From Leptothoe spongobia TAU-MAC 1115 (GTDB lineage Bacteria > Cyanobacteriota > Cyanobacteriia > Phormidesmidales > Phormidesmidaceae): 51,548 bases of DNA. The position numbers were made by a program, and so were the translations under genes. Positions 44,069 through 51,548 of the stretch are shown in pieces (position 1 is the stretch's first letter; the number at the start of each line of letters is the position of its first letter). Location of the stretch: assembly GCF_018739885.1 (NCBI RefSeq), contig NZ_JADOES010000039.1, forward strand, positions 1 through 51,548, written 5' to 3'. The notes under the pieces were generated by a model. It was not told where the DNA came from, did not search any database, and saw nothing but the letters and a program-made list of their open reading frames with translations.

Positions 44069-44436
44069 ACCTCAATGCCTTCTTCCTCAATATTTTGGAG
44101 GAGTTTTGGACGGCAAATTGCAGGATCCACTAAATCGACCCTAAAATCAGGGGTGAATTCATCAACAGCCAAAACCGCCAGAAAGTATTTATCAATGGGA
44201 ATATCCCAAGCAGCAATATCAATATCAGAGTCTAGGGAAAAGTAATCTACATTAATTGCCGATCCAAAGACCTTGATTGTAGTTGCACCAAAGTCTTCAC
44301 GCAGTAACTTTACTAACTGAGGAATCAGCTCCCATGCAGCATGCCAACGATCTCTCGTTTCAGGGGTAGCCGTTCGCACTGGTGGCGAATATTGCTTCCA
44401 TTCTTCAGGGCTTAGCTCTAGTGCTGTCTTGGCCAT
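44065..44436 (-). CDS. MntA-like nucleotidyltransferase antitoxin
   Basis: A 123-residue minimal nucleotidyltransferase. TTIKVFGSAINVDYFSLDSDIDIA carries the GS...DxD active site with 11 residues between GS and DID. Antitoxins of the HepT/MntA type AMPylate the HEPN toxin on a tyrosine. ATG 44436 is preceded by GGAGAG; the frame extends to 44535 but that adds 33 residues unlike the family. The stop overlaps the toxin start by 4 bp, the usual coupled order. With the toxin frameshifted it may now be an orphan. Confidence 0.78.
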   Translation of the reverse strand: MAKTALELSPEEWKQYSPPVRTATPETRDRWHAAWELIPQLVKLLREDFGATTIKVFGSAINVDYFSLDSDIDIAAWDIPIDKYFLAVLAVDEFTPDFRVDLVDPAICRPKLLQNIEEEGIEV

Positions 44437-44576
44437 CAGACCACTCTCCACCAGGATTCCTCCAACATCATTATTGTAATTCCTACTGACATGAATCTGA
44501 TTTACCTCAAGTACTGATTTTACTTGAAGTACCATGTATGCTTTAGCAGCAAACTATATCTGAGGAGCATCATCCA

Positions 44577-45008
44577 ATGCAGCGCATTGCTCTATTGTCC
44601 AGCCTAATATTGGCAACCAGCATCAGTACGGCTATGCCGACTATGGCACAAGTAACTGCTAGCGAAAAACAGAACTCAGCCAATGAGAGTGCTTGCATTG
44701 CTACCACGCCAGCCGAGCAAATAGCCCTTAATGCTGCCAAAAATGAAGCGCGCCAAATAGCAGAGTTAACCAATGGTGGACTGTCTGCGTATCGAGCTGA
44801 AGCGGCTATGCATGGAGCTGCGATCGCATCCCCTTGTGAAATGCTAGGACCCGCAATGTGGCAATTCACCATTCGCGGTGGCGAGCCAACGGCAGTGGCA
44901 CTAGAAGAAGAATATACTATCCTCAGCGTTGTTACGGTAGAAGGTACAGGTCGAGATCGCAATGTCACCCTAAACTACAACGGCCCCATCGAAGAGTATG
45001 TCCAGTAG
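44577..45008 (+). CDS. Exported protein of unknown function
   Basis: A 143-residue protein. MQRIALLSSLILATSISTAMPTMAQ is a clean signal peptide cut after AMA/Q-like residues. The mature part (ALNAAKNEARQIAELTNGGLSAYRAE, then WQFTIRGGEPTAVALEEEYTILSVVTV) reads as one helix followed by a small beta sheet, as in small cyanobacterial periplasmic proteins with no assigned role. Divergent from the mntA-like gene. Confidence 0.6.
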   Translation: MQRIALLSSLILATSISTAMPTMAQVTASEKQNSANESACIATTPAEQIALNAAKNEARQIAELTNGGLSAYRAEAAMHGAAIASPCEMLGPAMWQFTIRGGEPTAVALEEEYTILSVVTVEGTGRDRNVTLNYNGPIEEYVQ

Positions 45009-45056
45009 TGGCTACTCACTGAGTTCTACTGAAACATGACACACTCAAGGCGCTCA

Positions 45057-45095
45057 TTTTGTCGAAGCACTTCTGATTAAAGCACTTCGACAAAA
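45057..45095. repeat. 11-bp-arm inverted repeat
   Basis: TTTTGTCGAAG (45057-45067) and CTTCGACAAAA (45085-45095) are exact reverse complements around a 17-nt loop. It lies 49 bp after the exported-protein gene and may end its transcript, but no T-tract follows. Confidence 0.6.
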
Positions 45096-45181
45096 GCTTT
45101 GACCCTGCCCATATCAGGATACAAATACTGAATAGTGGCGGGGTTTCAGCGATATTGTCAGTACTAAAAACCAAAGCTCTA

Positions 45182-45592
45182 TCACATCGGTTTATCGCAA
45201 TTAATCATCCACGGAATGCCAAATTGATCCTCAAGCACGCCAAACTTCTCTGCCCAAAAAGTCTCCTGAATCGGCATTACCACCTTTCCATTCTCTGCTA
45301 AAGCATTAAACGCCCGTTCAGCCTCGACCGGATCCTCAATCCCAATCATCAGAGAAGTCCCTTTCGCTGCTTCATACTTACCCGGCATACAGTCAGAGCC
45401 CATCAAAACGAACTCACCCAACTTAAACTCACCATGCATGACCTTATTCCCCCATTCCGCAGAAACCTCTGCTTCCATAGGTGAACCTTTATAAGGCATC
45501 ATCGATTCGATCTTGCCACCCAGACACTGTTCATAAAACTTGAAAGCAGTTTCACAACAACCATTAAAAGAGAGATAGGGACTCAATTTCAT
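45182..45592 (-). CDS. VOC/PhnB-like glyoxalase-superfamily protein
   Basis: A 136-residue protein: KLSPYLSFNGCCETAFKFYEQCLGGKIESMMPY, HGEFKLGEFVLMGSDC and FGVLEDQFGIPWMINCD are the PhnB-type VOC pattern. ATG 45592 follows AAGGAGA with good spacing; the longer 45625 reading is not used. The family members are small metal-dependent or ligand-binding enzymes with varied roles, so the substrate is unknown. Confidence 0.85.
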   Translation of the reverse strand: MKLSPYLSFNGCCETAFKFYEQCLGGKIESMMPYKGSPMEAEVSAEWGNKVMHGEFKLGEFVLMGSDCMPGKYEAAKGTSLMIGIEDPVEAERAFNALAENGKVVMPIQETFWAEKFGVLEDQFGIPWMINCDKPM

Positions 45593-45918
45593 AGCAATCT
45601 CCTTAAGCATGTTTGAAAATAACAACAGGCTAAGTCAAAAAGTATTGAAGTCAATCAGAAGCACTTGATCACCAATATAGTTCAAATGTACTAAAGTCTC
45701 CAGTTTTCTTAGTCAAAGAAATTTATCTTAAAACTCCGCATGGGGTTGAGGTGTTGCACCACACAATCGCTAAACTAGCCTAAGCAATCCGTCATGGTGG
45801 CAATCATTGGCTGTGATGGTCAATATGGGTGAGGCTAACTTTAGGGACTTTACCTCGTGCCAGTCCATCAATATCAGGAGCCATCCAATTTTCACAACTG
45901 TTTTCTAGATCAGCAGCA
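45593..45918. other. Gene-free stretch
   Basis: A ~40-codon minus-strand frame just after the cupin stop (ENSCENWMAPDIDGL ... THIDHHSQ) has coding-like composition but no recognised family. Nothing else is seen. Confidence 0.3.
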
Positions 45919-46377
45919 TTACCTGACCTGAATCAACTTAGACAAACCTGGATCTATCTTGAGTAATGTTTGAGCAATATCTGACTCTGGCACAATCAAC
46001 TCAAAGTCTTCAAACTCAAACCCAGGCGCAACAGAACAACCCACCAGGACACGATCTTTTATAGGAACCGCCGCCTGCCAATAGCCTGCTGGAATCACAT
46101 GGCAGAAATTCATTAACTTGGCCGACAGTTCAATAGACTCAATCGTGGAGGAACTCCCGTCCCATTGGTACAGGTATAACCCTTCTCCCTGATAGAGATT
46201 CCACACTTCATCATTGCTGACACGATGAAAACGGCTGACCTCATGAGGTTCCAAGGAAAAGTAAATATGGGTAAGAGCTGTCCTCGTTTTATCATCGATC
46301 GATACCTGACTCATCGAGCGATAAACTTCAAGATAGCGCCCACCTTCGGGATGTTTTAGCAGATCAGAATATTTCAT
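45919..46377 (-). CDS. DUF985 cupin-fold protein
   Basis: A 152-residue cupin of the DUF985 family: LKHPEGGRYLEVYRS, THIYFSLEPHEVSRFHRVSNDEVWNLYQG (metal-binding His/Glu region), CHVIPAGYWQAA and VGCSVAPGFEFEDFEL. Length and motif order are normal. ATG 46377 gives the family start MKYSDLLKHPEGG; the frame runs 11 codons further up. The ligand or activity is not known. Confidence 0.88.
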   Translation of the reverse strand: MKYSDLLKHPEGGRYLEVYRSMSQVSIDDKTRTALTHIYFSLEPHEVSRFHRVSNDEVWNLYQGEGLYLYQWDGSSSTIESIELSAKLMNFCHVIPAGYWQAAVPIKDRVLVGCSVAPGFEFEDFELIVPESDIAQTLLKIDPGLSKLIQVR

Positions 46378-46564
46378 GGGATTAGCAGAGGATGATGTTT
46401 GGCATGCCATACCCTAGGCTAGTCGTTACAGACCATATTTCATCTCGATTAGAGCTAAAGATTTTCGATAGTTCTCATTCTGATATAGATTCATTCACAT
46501 CTTGCAAAATTTGGCGATACAAATCTGCATGAACTCCCTAATAGTTAGCACTCTCCTGGGATTG

Positions 46565-46690
46565 TTAGGTTTCTGTTCGACGTTTGGACTCAGGCACATA
46601 GCACTCAATTAGATAGTCAAATCCAAACAGCGCCTTCATGCGATTACGTTGAATGACAAGATTATCGAATAGAGTATTTTCCATGCAATC
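46565..46690 (-). pseudogene. Fragment of a YcaQ-like DNA glycosylase gene
   Basis: About 42 codons: FDNLVIQRNRMKALFGFDY and LIECYVPESKRR match the C-terminal conserved part of the YcaQ/DUF1006 (crosslink-repair winged-helix glycosylase) family. It ends early at TAA 46565 where the family would continue. The fragment follows directly and in frame on a VOC fragment, so it is a chimera of debris. Confidence 0.55.
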
Positions 46691-46811
46691 ACCGTGCATC
46701 ATCCGCTCATATTCATTACCGCCATGTCCGCCATGGAGCCCAAGAACGTTTTCTTACCATTTGCGGCTTGAAGGTACAATCATGCACAGTAATTAACGGT
46801 TGAGTTTTCAT
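46691..46811 (-). pseudogene. Frameshifted N-terminal fragment of a VOC/glyoxalase-like gene
   Basis: From ATG 46811: MKTQPLITVHDCTFKPQMV in one frame, then NVLGLHGGHGGNEYERMM in the next. Together they match the start of small cyanobacterial VOC proteins (I.V.DVe.s...Y...LG...GHGG.EYERL). One frameshift and loss of the C-terminal two thirds make it dead. Confidence 0.5.
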
Positions 46812-46874
46812 CTTTTCAGATGCACTTTAGGATGATTATCTTGTTGCGGTATAACGCCTAAATTGAGCCATGAA

Positions 46875-47006
46875 TTATTCTCCTAGCAACTCGTATGGGG
46901 TACAAATCAGCAGTAACTGAAATCCAAAATCAAGACTGATCTCAGCGAGCTTAGTCTGAATTTGAGCGTTAGCTATATGCTTACAACTCCAGGTTAGGAT
47001 CAAGAA
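46875..47006 (-). pseudogene. C-terminal fragment of a PIN-domain (VapC-like) gene
   Basis: About 43 codons ending at TAA 46875: LILTWSCKHIANAQIQ and ICTPYELLGE match the conserved end of cyanobacterial PIN-domain toxin-like proteins (L.TWN..H.ANA ... P.ICTP.EL). A stop lies just upstream in frame, so the N-terminal ~100 residues with the catalytic acids are gone. A ribosome site (AGGAG) and an ATG at 46871 follow, opening an 11-codon scrap, perhaps the start of a lost partner gene. Confidence 0.55.
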
Positions 47007-47106
47007 TTAAATAGTTTATTCAACTTGTGTTGATTGAGTCTTCGCCTTTCCACTGAGAAGTCCTATGTTTATGACATTCGGGATGACATCTTGTTCATCA
47101 TCCATA

Positions 47107-48729
47107 TCACCCCACTAAACAAGACACTTTTTCCACAATACTCAGAGCAACAGCTTCAGCGACTTTGAGACCATCCACACCAGCCGAGAGAATACCACCT
47201 GCGTATCCTGCACCTTCCCCGGCAGGATACAATCCCTGAGTATTTAGACTTTGAAAATCCTCTCCTCGCTTAATGCGAATCGGCGACGACGTGCGCGTCT
47301 CTACACCAGTAAGAACAGCATCATGCATCGCAAATCCTGGAATCTTTTTATCAAAAACAGGTAACGCTTCGCGAATCGCCTCAATGGCATAGTCCGGTAA
47401 ACTCGGACTCAGGTCACAGAGATGCACTCCAGGACGATAGCTAGGTTTAACGCTCCCCAACTGTTGAGAGGGTTGACCAACCAAAAAGTCTCCCACCAGC
47501 TGACCAGGAGCTTCATAGGTGCCACCTCCTAGCTCAAAGGCACGCGCTTCTAACTCTCGCTGCAGTGCAATTCCTGCCAGAGGACCATCCGGATAATCGG
47601 CTTCAGGGGTGATACCAACCACTATTCCACTATTAGCATTCTTGCCACTGCGCTCATACTGGCTCATACCGTTGGTAACAACTCGACCCGTTTCTGACGT
47701 CGCGGCAACAACCTGACCACCAGGACACATGCAAAAGCTATAGACCGAGCGACCATTGTTGCAATGATGCACCAGCTTATAGTCAGCAGCGCCCAAAATC
47801 GGATGACCAGCTTGTTCACCAAAGCGACATTCGTCGATCAAGGGCTGGGGGTGCTCCACGCGAAAACCAATGGAGAAAGGCTTTGGTTCTATATACACAC
47901 CGCGACGATGGAGCATCTCGAAGGTGTCGCGAGCACTATGGCCCACGGACAGAACCACATGGTCAGTGCGAATGTAATCACCATTGGCCAGCATCACTCC
48001 CCGCACCTGACGGTCTGCAATATCAATGTCATCCACACGGGTTTCAAACCGGACATCTCCCTCAAAAGAGAGAATTGTATTACGTAAGTTCTCCACAATT
48101 TTGACCAGACGGTAGGTGCCAATGTGGGGTTTATTAATGAACAGAATCTCCGGCACAGCACCAGCGTTGACTAGCTCATGCAACACTTTTCGACCGTGGT
48201 GATTGGTGTCTTTGATCCGGCTATACAGCTTGCCATCAGAGAAAGTGCCTGCCCCCCCTTCGCCAAACTGCGCATTGGACTCGGGCTTGAATTTGCGCTT
48301 ACTCCAAAAGCCAAAGGTATCGACGGAGCGTTCATGGACCGCTTTGCCCCGCTCCAGAATGATGGGCTTAAAGCCCATTTGGGCCAGCAACAGACCGGCA
48401 AACATACCGCAGGGACCATTACCAATCACGACAGGTCGATGTTCTACAGCCTTGGGTGCTTCTGCTACATAGTGATAGCTGGTATCGGGGGTAGGCTTGA
48501 CATGGGGATCTTTCTTAAAGCGATGCAGCAGTTGCTTTTGTTTCGGTAGCTCCACATCAACGATGTACACCAATCGAATGTCGTCTCGTTTGCGGGCGTC
48601 ATAGCTGCGTTTAAAGACGGTGTAGTTGTTAATATCAGCTGCCTTGAGTCGCAATTTTTTGAGGACAGCGGCGTGCAAATCCTCGTCCGTATGATCGAGG
48701 GGCAGCTTAATTTCGGAAAGGCGCAGCAT
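47107..48729 (-). CDS. FAD-dependent dehydrogenase (COG2509-like)
   Basis: A 540-residue flavoprotein. The N-terminal ~85 residues are the family's own domain (LSEIKLPLDHTDEDL, FKRSYDARKRDDIRLVYIVDV). Then the dinucleotide fold: PVVIGNGPCGMFAGLLLAQMG, ILERGKAVHER, GEGGAGTFSDGKLYSRI, VLSVGHSARDTFEML, and near the end LYPAGEGAGYAGGILSAGVDGL. ATG 48729 gives the family start; the frame is open 30 codons further up. Substrate unknown. Confidence 0.88.
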   Translation of the reverse strand: MLRLSEIKLPLDHTDEDLHAAVLKKLRLKAADINNYTVFKRSYDARKRDDIRLVYIVDVELPKQKQLLHRFKKDPHVKPTPDTSYHYVAEAPKAVEHRPVVIGNGPCGMFAGLLLAQMGFKPIILERGKAVHERSVDTFGFWSKRKFKPESNAQFGEGGAGTFSDGKLYSRIKDTNHHGRKVLHELVNAGAVPEILFINKPHIGTYRLVKIVENLRNTILSFEGDVRFETRVDDIDIADRQVRGVMLANGDYIRTDHVVLSVGHSARDTFEMLHRRGVYIEPKPFSIGFRVEHPQPLIDECRFGEQAGHPILGAADYKLVHHCNNGRSVYSFCMCPGGQVVAATSETGRVVTNGMSQYERSGKNANSGIVVGITPEADYPDGPLAGIALQRELEARAFELGGGTYEAPGQLVGDFLVGQPSQQLGSVKPSYRPGVHLCDLSPSLPDYAIEAIREALPVFDKKIPGFAMHDAVLTGVETRTSSPIRIKRGEDFQSLNTQGLYPAGEGAGYAGGILSAGVDGLKVAEAVALSIVEKVSCLVG

Positions 48730-48899
48730 GAAAAGCAATGGGCATGGGTCACTGCCTATTTTGCCACGGTTGTCTGGGGATGGCGCTTTGATCGGCGCTA
48801 GGGCGGTGATGAATATCACAGGCCACGCTTAGGAATTGCGATGGGCGATTTGTATCAAATCAAACGCAATCGTTCACACACACTTAAGGAACACAGACC

Positions 48900-49853
48900 A
48901 TGGCTTACTACCGACATCAGCTGCCACAGCTGTCTGACAGTATTTTTATTACGGATGGTGGCTTAGAAACTGTCATGCTGTTTCAGCAGGGCTGGGATTT
49001 GCCGGACTTTGCAGCGTTTACCTTGATGGACCGCCCCTTGGGGACCGAAGCGCTCCATAACTATTTCAATACCTACGGCACATTGGCTAAAACCTATGGC
49101 ATGGGTCTTGTGTTAGAAAGTCCGACATGGCGGGCCAGTGCCGATTGGGGCAGTCGGCAGGGTTATGATGCGGCCAGGCTGGCAGATGTGAACCGACGCG
49201 CGATCGCACTCCTCCAACTCACCCAGACTACCTACGACAGCCCACACACCCCTATCGTCATCAGCGGCTGCATCGGCCCTCGAGGCGACGGCTATAGTCC
49301 TAACGATCTGATGGATGCAGAAACTGCTGAGCAATACCACCAGGCCCAGATCAACGCATTCCAAAACACCGCAGCTGATCTGGTCTCCGCCATCACCATG
49401 ACCTACCCAGAAGAAGCCATCGGTATCACCCGCGCCGCCAGCAAGGTTCAAATGCCCGTTGTCATTTCTTTCACCGTTGAAACCGACGGCAAACTACCCA
49501 ACGGCACCAGCCTAAAAGAGGCTATCCGCATCGTTGATACAGCCACCGATAGCGCCCCAGCCTACTACATGATCAACTGCGCTCACCCCATCCACTTTGA
49601 CCGCGCCATCCTCAACCAAGGCCCTTGGGTAGAGCGTATTCGGGGTATCCGAGCCAATGCCTCCATGATGAGCCACGCTGAGCTAGACGAGGCCGAAACC
49701 CTAGATGACGGCAACCCTCAGGATCTAGGCGAACGGTTCTATCTGCTCCGGAGACAGCTGCCCCACCTGAATGTACTGGGAGGTTGCTGCGGCACCGACC
49801 ATCGACACATTGAAGCCATTTGTAAGACCTGTAGTCCCGTTTTAGCTGAGTAA
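48900..49853 (+). CDS. Homocysteine S-methyltransferase family protein
   Basis: A 317-residue zinc-dependent TIM-barrel protein: FITDGGLETVMLFQQGWDLPDFAAF at the start, GCIGPRGDGY, then the three zinc-binding cysteines in MINCAHP and LGGCCGTDHRHIEAI. The family transfers methyl from S-methylmethionine or similar donors to homocysteine; the donor here is not known. ATG follows AGGAACACAG. Monocistronic by spacing. Confidence 0.88.
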   Translation: MAYYRHQLPQLSDSIFITDGGLETVMLFQQGWDLPDFAAFTLMDRPLGTEALHNYFNTYGTLAKTYGMGLVLESPTWRASADWGSRQGYDAARLADVNRRAIALLQLTQTTYDSPHTPIVISGCIGPRGDGYSPNDLMDAETAEQYHQAQINAFQNTAADLVSAITMTYPEEAIGITRAASKVQMPVVISFTVETDGKLPNGTSLKEAIRIVDTATDSAPAYYMINCAHPIHFDRAILNQGPWVERIRGIRANASMMSHAELDEAETLDDGNPQDLGERFYLLRRQLPHLNVLGGCCGTDHRHIEAICKTCSPVLAE

Positions 49854-49934
49854 ATTAGCTCAGGAAAACTAACCCAGGTTCGGGCACCAGCAAACATGAT
49901 AGACATTTAGAAGTTTGCTATTTACCAGCCGCCC

Positions 49935-51476
49935 GTGTTCCTTCAGAACCTAAAATCCTTAACCCATCGTCACTGGCTAGAGATTTTTTCCCTGCTGGGC
50001 GTTGGATTAGGGATTTTAATTAGATTGGTGCAGTACCTGAGCAATCGCTCCCTCTGGTTTGACGAAGTGGCCATCGGGCTCAATCTACTAGACCGCAGTT
50101 ATCTAGAACTGCTCAATGCACTGGATCACAATCAGGCGGCTCCCCCCCTATTTCTCTGGATTGAGAAATTTGCCATGGATACCCTAGGGAGTCACGAATA
50201 CTCTCTGCGCCTGTTTCCCCTCATCGGTGGCCTATTATCCCTGGGACTGTTCTATCGATTGACGCAGCAGTTTACCCAAGGATGGGCCAGACCCATTGTC
50301 ATACTGCTGTTTTCAGTACAGGGCTACATTGCCTATTTTGCCAGTGAAACAAAACCCTATAGCTGGGATGTCGCCAGCGGGTTGTTGCTATTTATGGCCA
50401 TATCTAAGCTGGCCACCGCTAAACCTAGCCTAAAACAGTCTTTATCAGCAGGAATATTAGGCATCGTCAGCATCTGGCTATCATTCCCTAGCATTTTTGT
50501 GATCGCAGGTGTAGAAGGAGCCAATATCGTCAAACTACGGTTGTGGCATACACCCTGGCAAACCCTAAAAGATTTTTGCCTCAGACGGTTACCGCTGTAT
50601 AGTGCATGGTTCCTTAGTTTTTGTGGCCTATATTTTCTCGTTATTCGTAAAGCCCTGACAGGAACAGGACTCTCCGATAGCTGGGCGGGTCGTTATCCCA
50701 ATAATGTCTGGGATATAGCGTGGTTATTGGACTCCTTTGGTCGCTTTTTCTATCGCCCCCTCGGCTTTGCTGGACCAGCAGATGGCGTTGCCATGGTGGC
50801 CTTTATTACCGGTTGTGTTTTGTTATACCGCACGGCAAAACTACGTCTGCTCTACCTCAGTAGCCCGTTGCTGATTACCCTGCTGGCCGCCTATCTGCAT
50901 AAATATCCATTCCGAGAGAGACTAATCTTATTTTTGGCCCCATTTGCCCTAATTCCTTTGGCAGAAGGTATTGTTTTTTGGTTGGCGAGGTGGAAAAAGA
51001 AACCTAGGGTGCTGGGGATTGTCGGCCTGATCATGGCTGTGATGCTGGTATTCATACCCACCCGAAAAGGTCTTCACGGTATGATAGATCCTATAAGTTT
51101 GCACTTTGATCACGTGAGACCGACTATCCAATACATAGATACTCACTGGCAAGCAGGCGATAAGCTCTATGTTTTGCCAGGGGCACAGTTTCAGTTTGAG
51201 TTCTACAACCGTCGTTTTGAGCTGCCTGCATCTGACATTGTTCTCAGTCAGCTGAGCAATATCGGTATTTGGAAAATATCGGACGCTGATTTAGAACAAC
51301 ACTATCAAGAATTACGGGCTCTAAAAGCCACAGAGCTGCAGGATCAAAAAAGAGTGTGGGTTCTCTTGGCACGGAAAAAACCAAAGTCAGAAGAGGCGAT
51401 CGTAGAACAGCTAAATAGTCTTGGTACCCAGGTAGAAAGAAAACAATATCCGGGTGCTATGGTGGGATTATCTTAG
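49935..51476 (+). CDS. GT39-type (PMT/ArnT-like) membrane glycosyltransferase
   Basis: A 513-residue GT-C membrane protein with about ten helices. The first periplasmic loop has SNRSLWFDEVAIGLNLL with the catalytic-type Asp-Glu pair, then HNQAAPPLFLWIEKFA and LRLFPLIGGLLSLGLFY, a standard GT39/dolichyl-phosphate-mannose-transferase-like layout. The C-terminal ~130 residues are soluble. It would use a polyprenyl-phosphate sugar on the periplasmic face; the acceptor is unknown. GTG 49935 is the only reasonable start. Confidence 0.8.
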   Translation: MFLQNLKSLTHRHWLEIFSLLGVGLGILIRLVQYLSNRSLWFDEVAIGLNLLDRSYLELLNALDHNQAAPPLFLWIEKFAMDTLGSHEYSLRLFPLIGGLLSLGLFYRLTQQFTQGWARPIVILLFSVQGYIAYFASETKPYSWDVASGLLLFMAISKLATAKPSLKQSLSAGILGIVSIWLSFPSIFVIAGVEGANIVKLRLWHTPWQTLKDFCLRRLPLYSAWFLSFCGLYFLVIRKALTGTGLSDSWAGRYPNNVWDIAWLLDSFGRFFYRPLGFAGPADGVAMVAFITGCVLLYRTAKLRLLYLSSPLLITLLAAYLHKYPFRERLILFLAPFALIPLAEGIVFWLARWKKKPRVLGIVGLIMAVMLVFIPTRKGLHGMIDPISLHFDHVRPTIQYIDTHWQAGDKLYVLPGAQFQFEFYNRRFELPASDIVLSQLSNIGIWKISDADLEQHYQELRALKATELQDQKRVWVLLARKKPKSEEAIVEQLNSLGTQVERKQYPGAMVGLS

Positions 51477-51548
51477 ATCTTGCAGTTTCTTACGTCAGTC
51501 TCACGCTGAGATAGGCACCCGTCCGATATTGACCGAGATTCCCAACTT

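Noticed and set aside
46836..46871. 11-codon frame after a good AGGAG site
   Set aside because: Too short to be a gene; probably the cut-off start of a partner of the PIN fragment.

Overview
The window looks like a chromosomal segment of a non-heterocystous, Leptolyngbya/Synechococcales-type cyanobacterium with roughly 50% GC. Support comes from frequent HIP1-like GCGATCGC octamers, a cyanobacterial gene set (a RemA-type DUF370 protein, SufE, hemC, glgA, a pheophorbide-a-oxygenase-like Rieske protein, DUF4336, DUF1838, DUF6737-like, Uma2) and the typical scattered palindromic repeats. I cannot name the species from the sequence alone.

Layout. 1-1435: a DUF3854/primase-helicase-like protein from a mobile element, cut off at its C-terminus. 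1432-10591: a copper or heavy-metal efflux and oxidation cluster on the plus strand: a His/Met-rich membrane-fusion adaptor with a C-terminal YtkA-like domain, a YtkA-like lipoprotein, an out-of-place methyltransferase, an RND permease, a MarR regulator preceded by two tandem 21-bp palindromes, a small His-rich anchored protein and a Met-rich Tat-exported multicopper oxidase. It abuts a broken primase on the left and a DUF4058 remnant on the right, so it reads as an inserted island. 10592-12966: a decayed stretch with a tandemly duplicated tRNA 3' fragment, then two paralogous tail-anchored proteins; the end of the second has been multiplied into a 54-bp tandem repeat.

12967-24324: mostly core genes: acylphosphatase, dusA, an RqcH/NFACT protein, a RemA-like protein, SufE, a MarR regulator, a TSUP permease, a secreted TPR protein, hemC, a 60-bp perfect palindrome, glgA and an exported caspase-like protease with an EF-hand. 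24452-28366: a TPR protein, a PaO-like Rieske oxygenase and a DUF4336 protein whose 3' ends are all invaded by one 15-bp palindromic repeat. 28565-35125: Uma2, DUF1838, a probable small RNA ending in a strong terminator, a translationally coupled membrane pair, a formylglycine-generating-enzyme-like protein carrying a TIR-like N-terminal scar, a DUF1016 nuclease and a YhiN-like flavoprotein.

36272-40689: a putative surface module: a 977-aa adhesin with an N-terminal thioester domain and SdrD-B repeats, one of which is split by a nested domain, facing a secreted collagen-like protein. 40924-51476: argS, a membrane protein, a MntA/HepT toxin-antitoxin pair whose toxin is frameshifted, small VOC and cupin genes, a graveyard of three gene fragments (PIN, VOC, YcaQ), an FAD-dependent dehydrogenase, a homocysteine S-methyltransferase-like protein and a GT39-type glycosyltransferase. 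Assignments are from motif recognition only; no database search was run.
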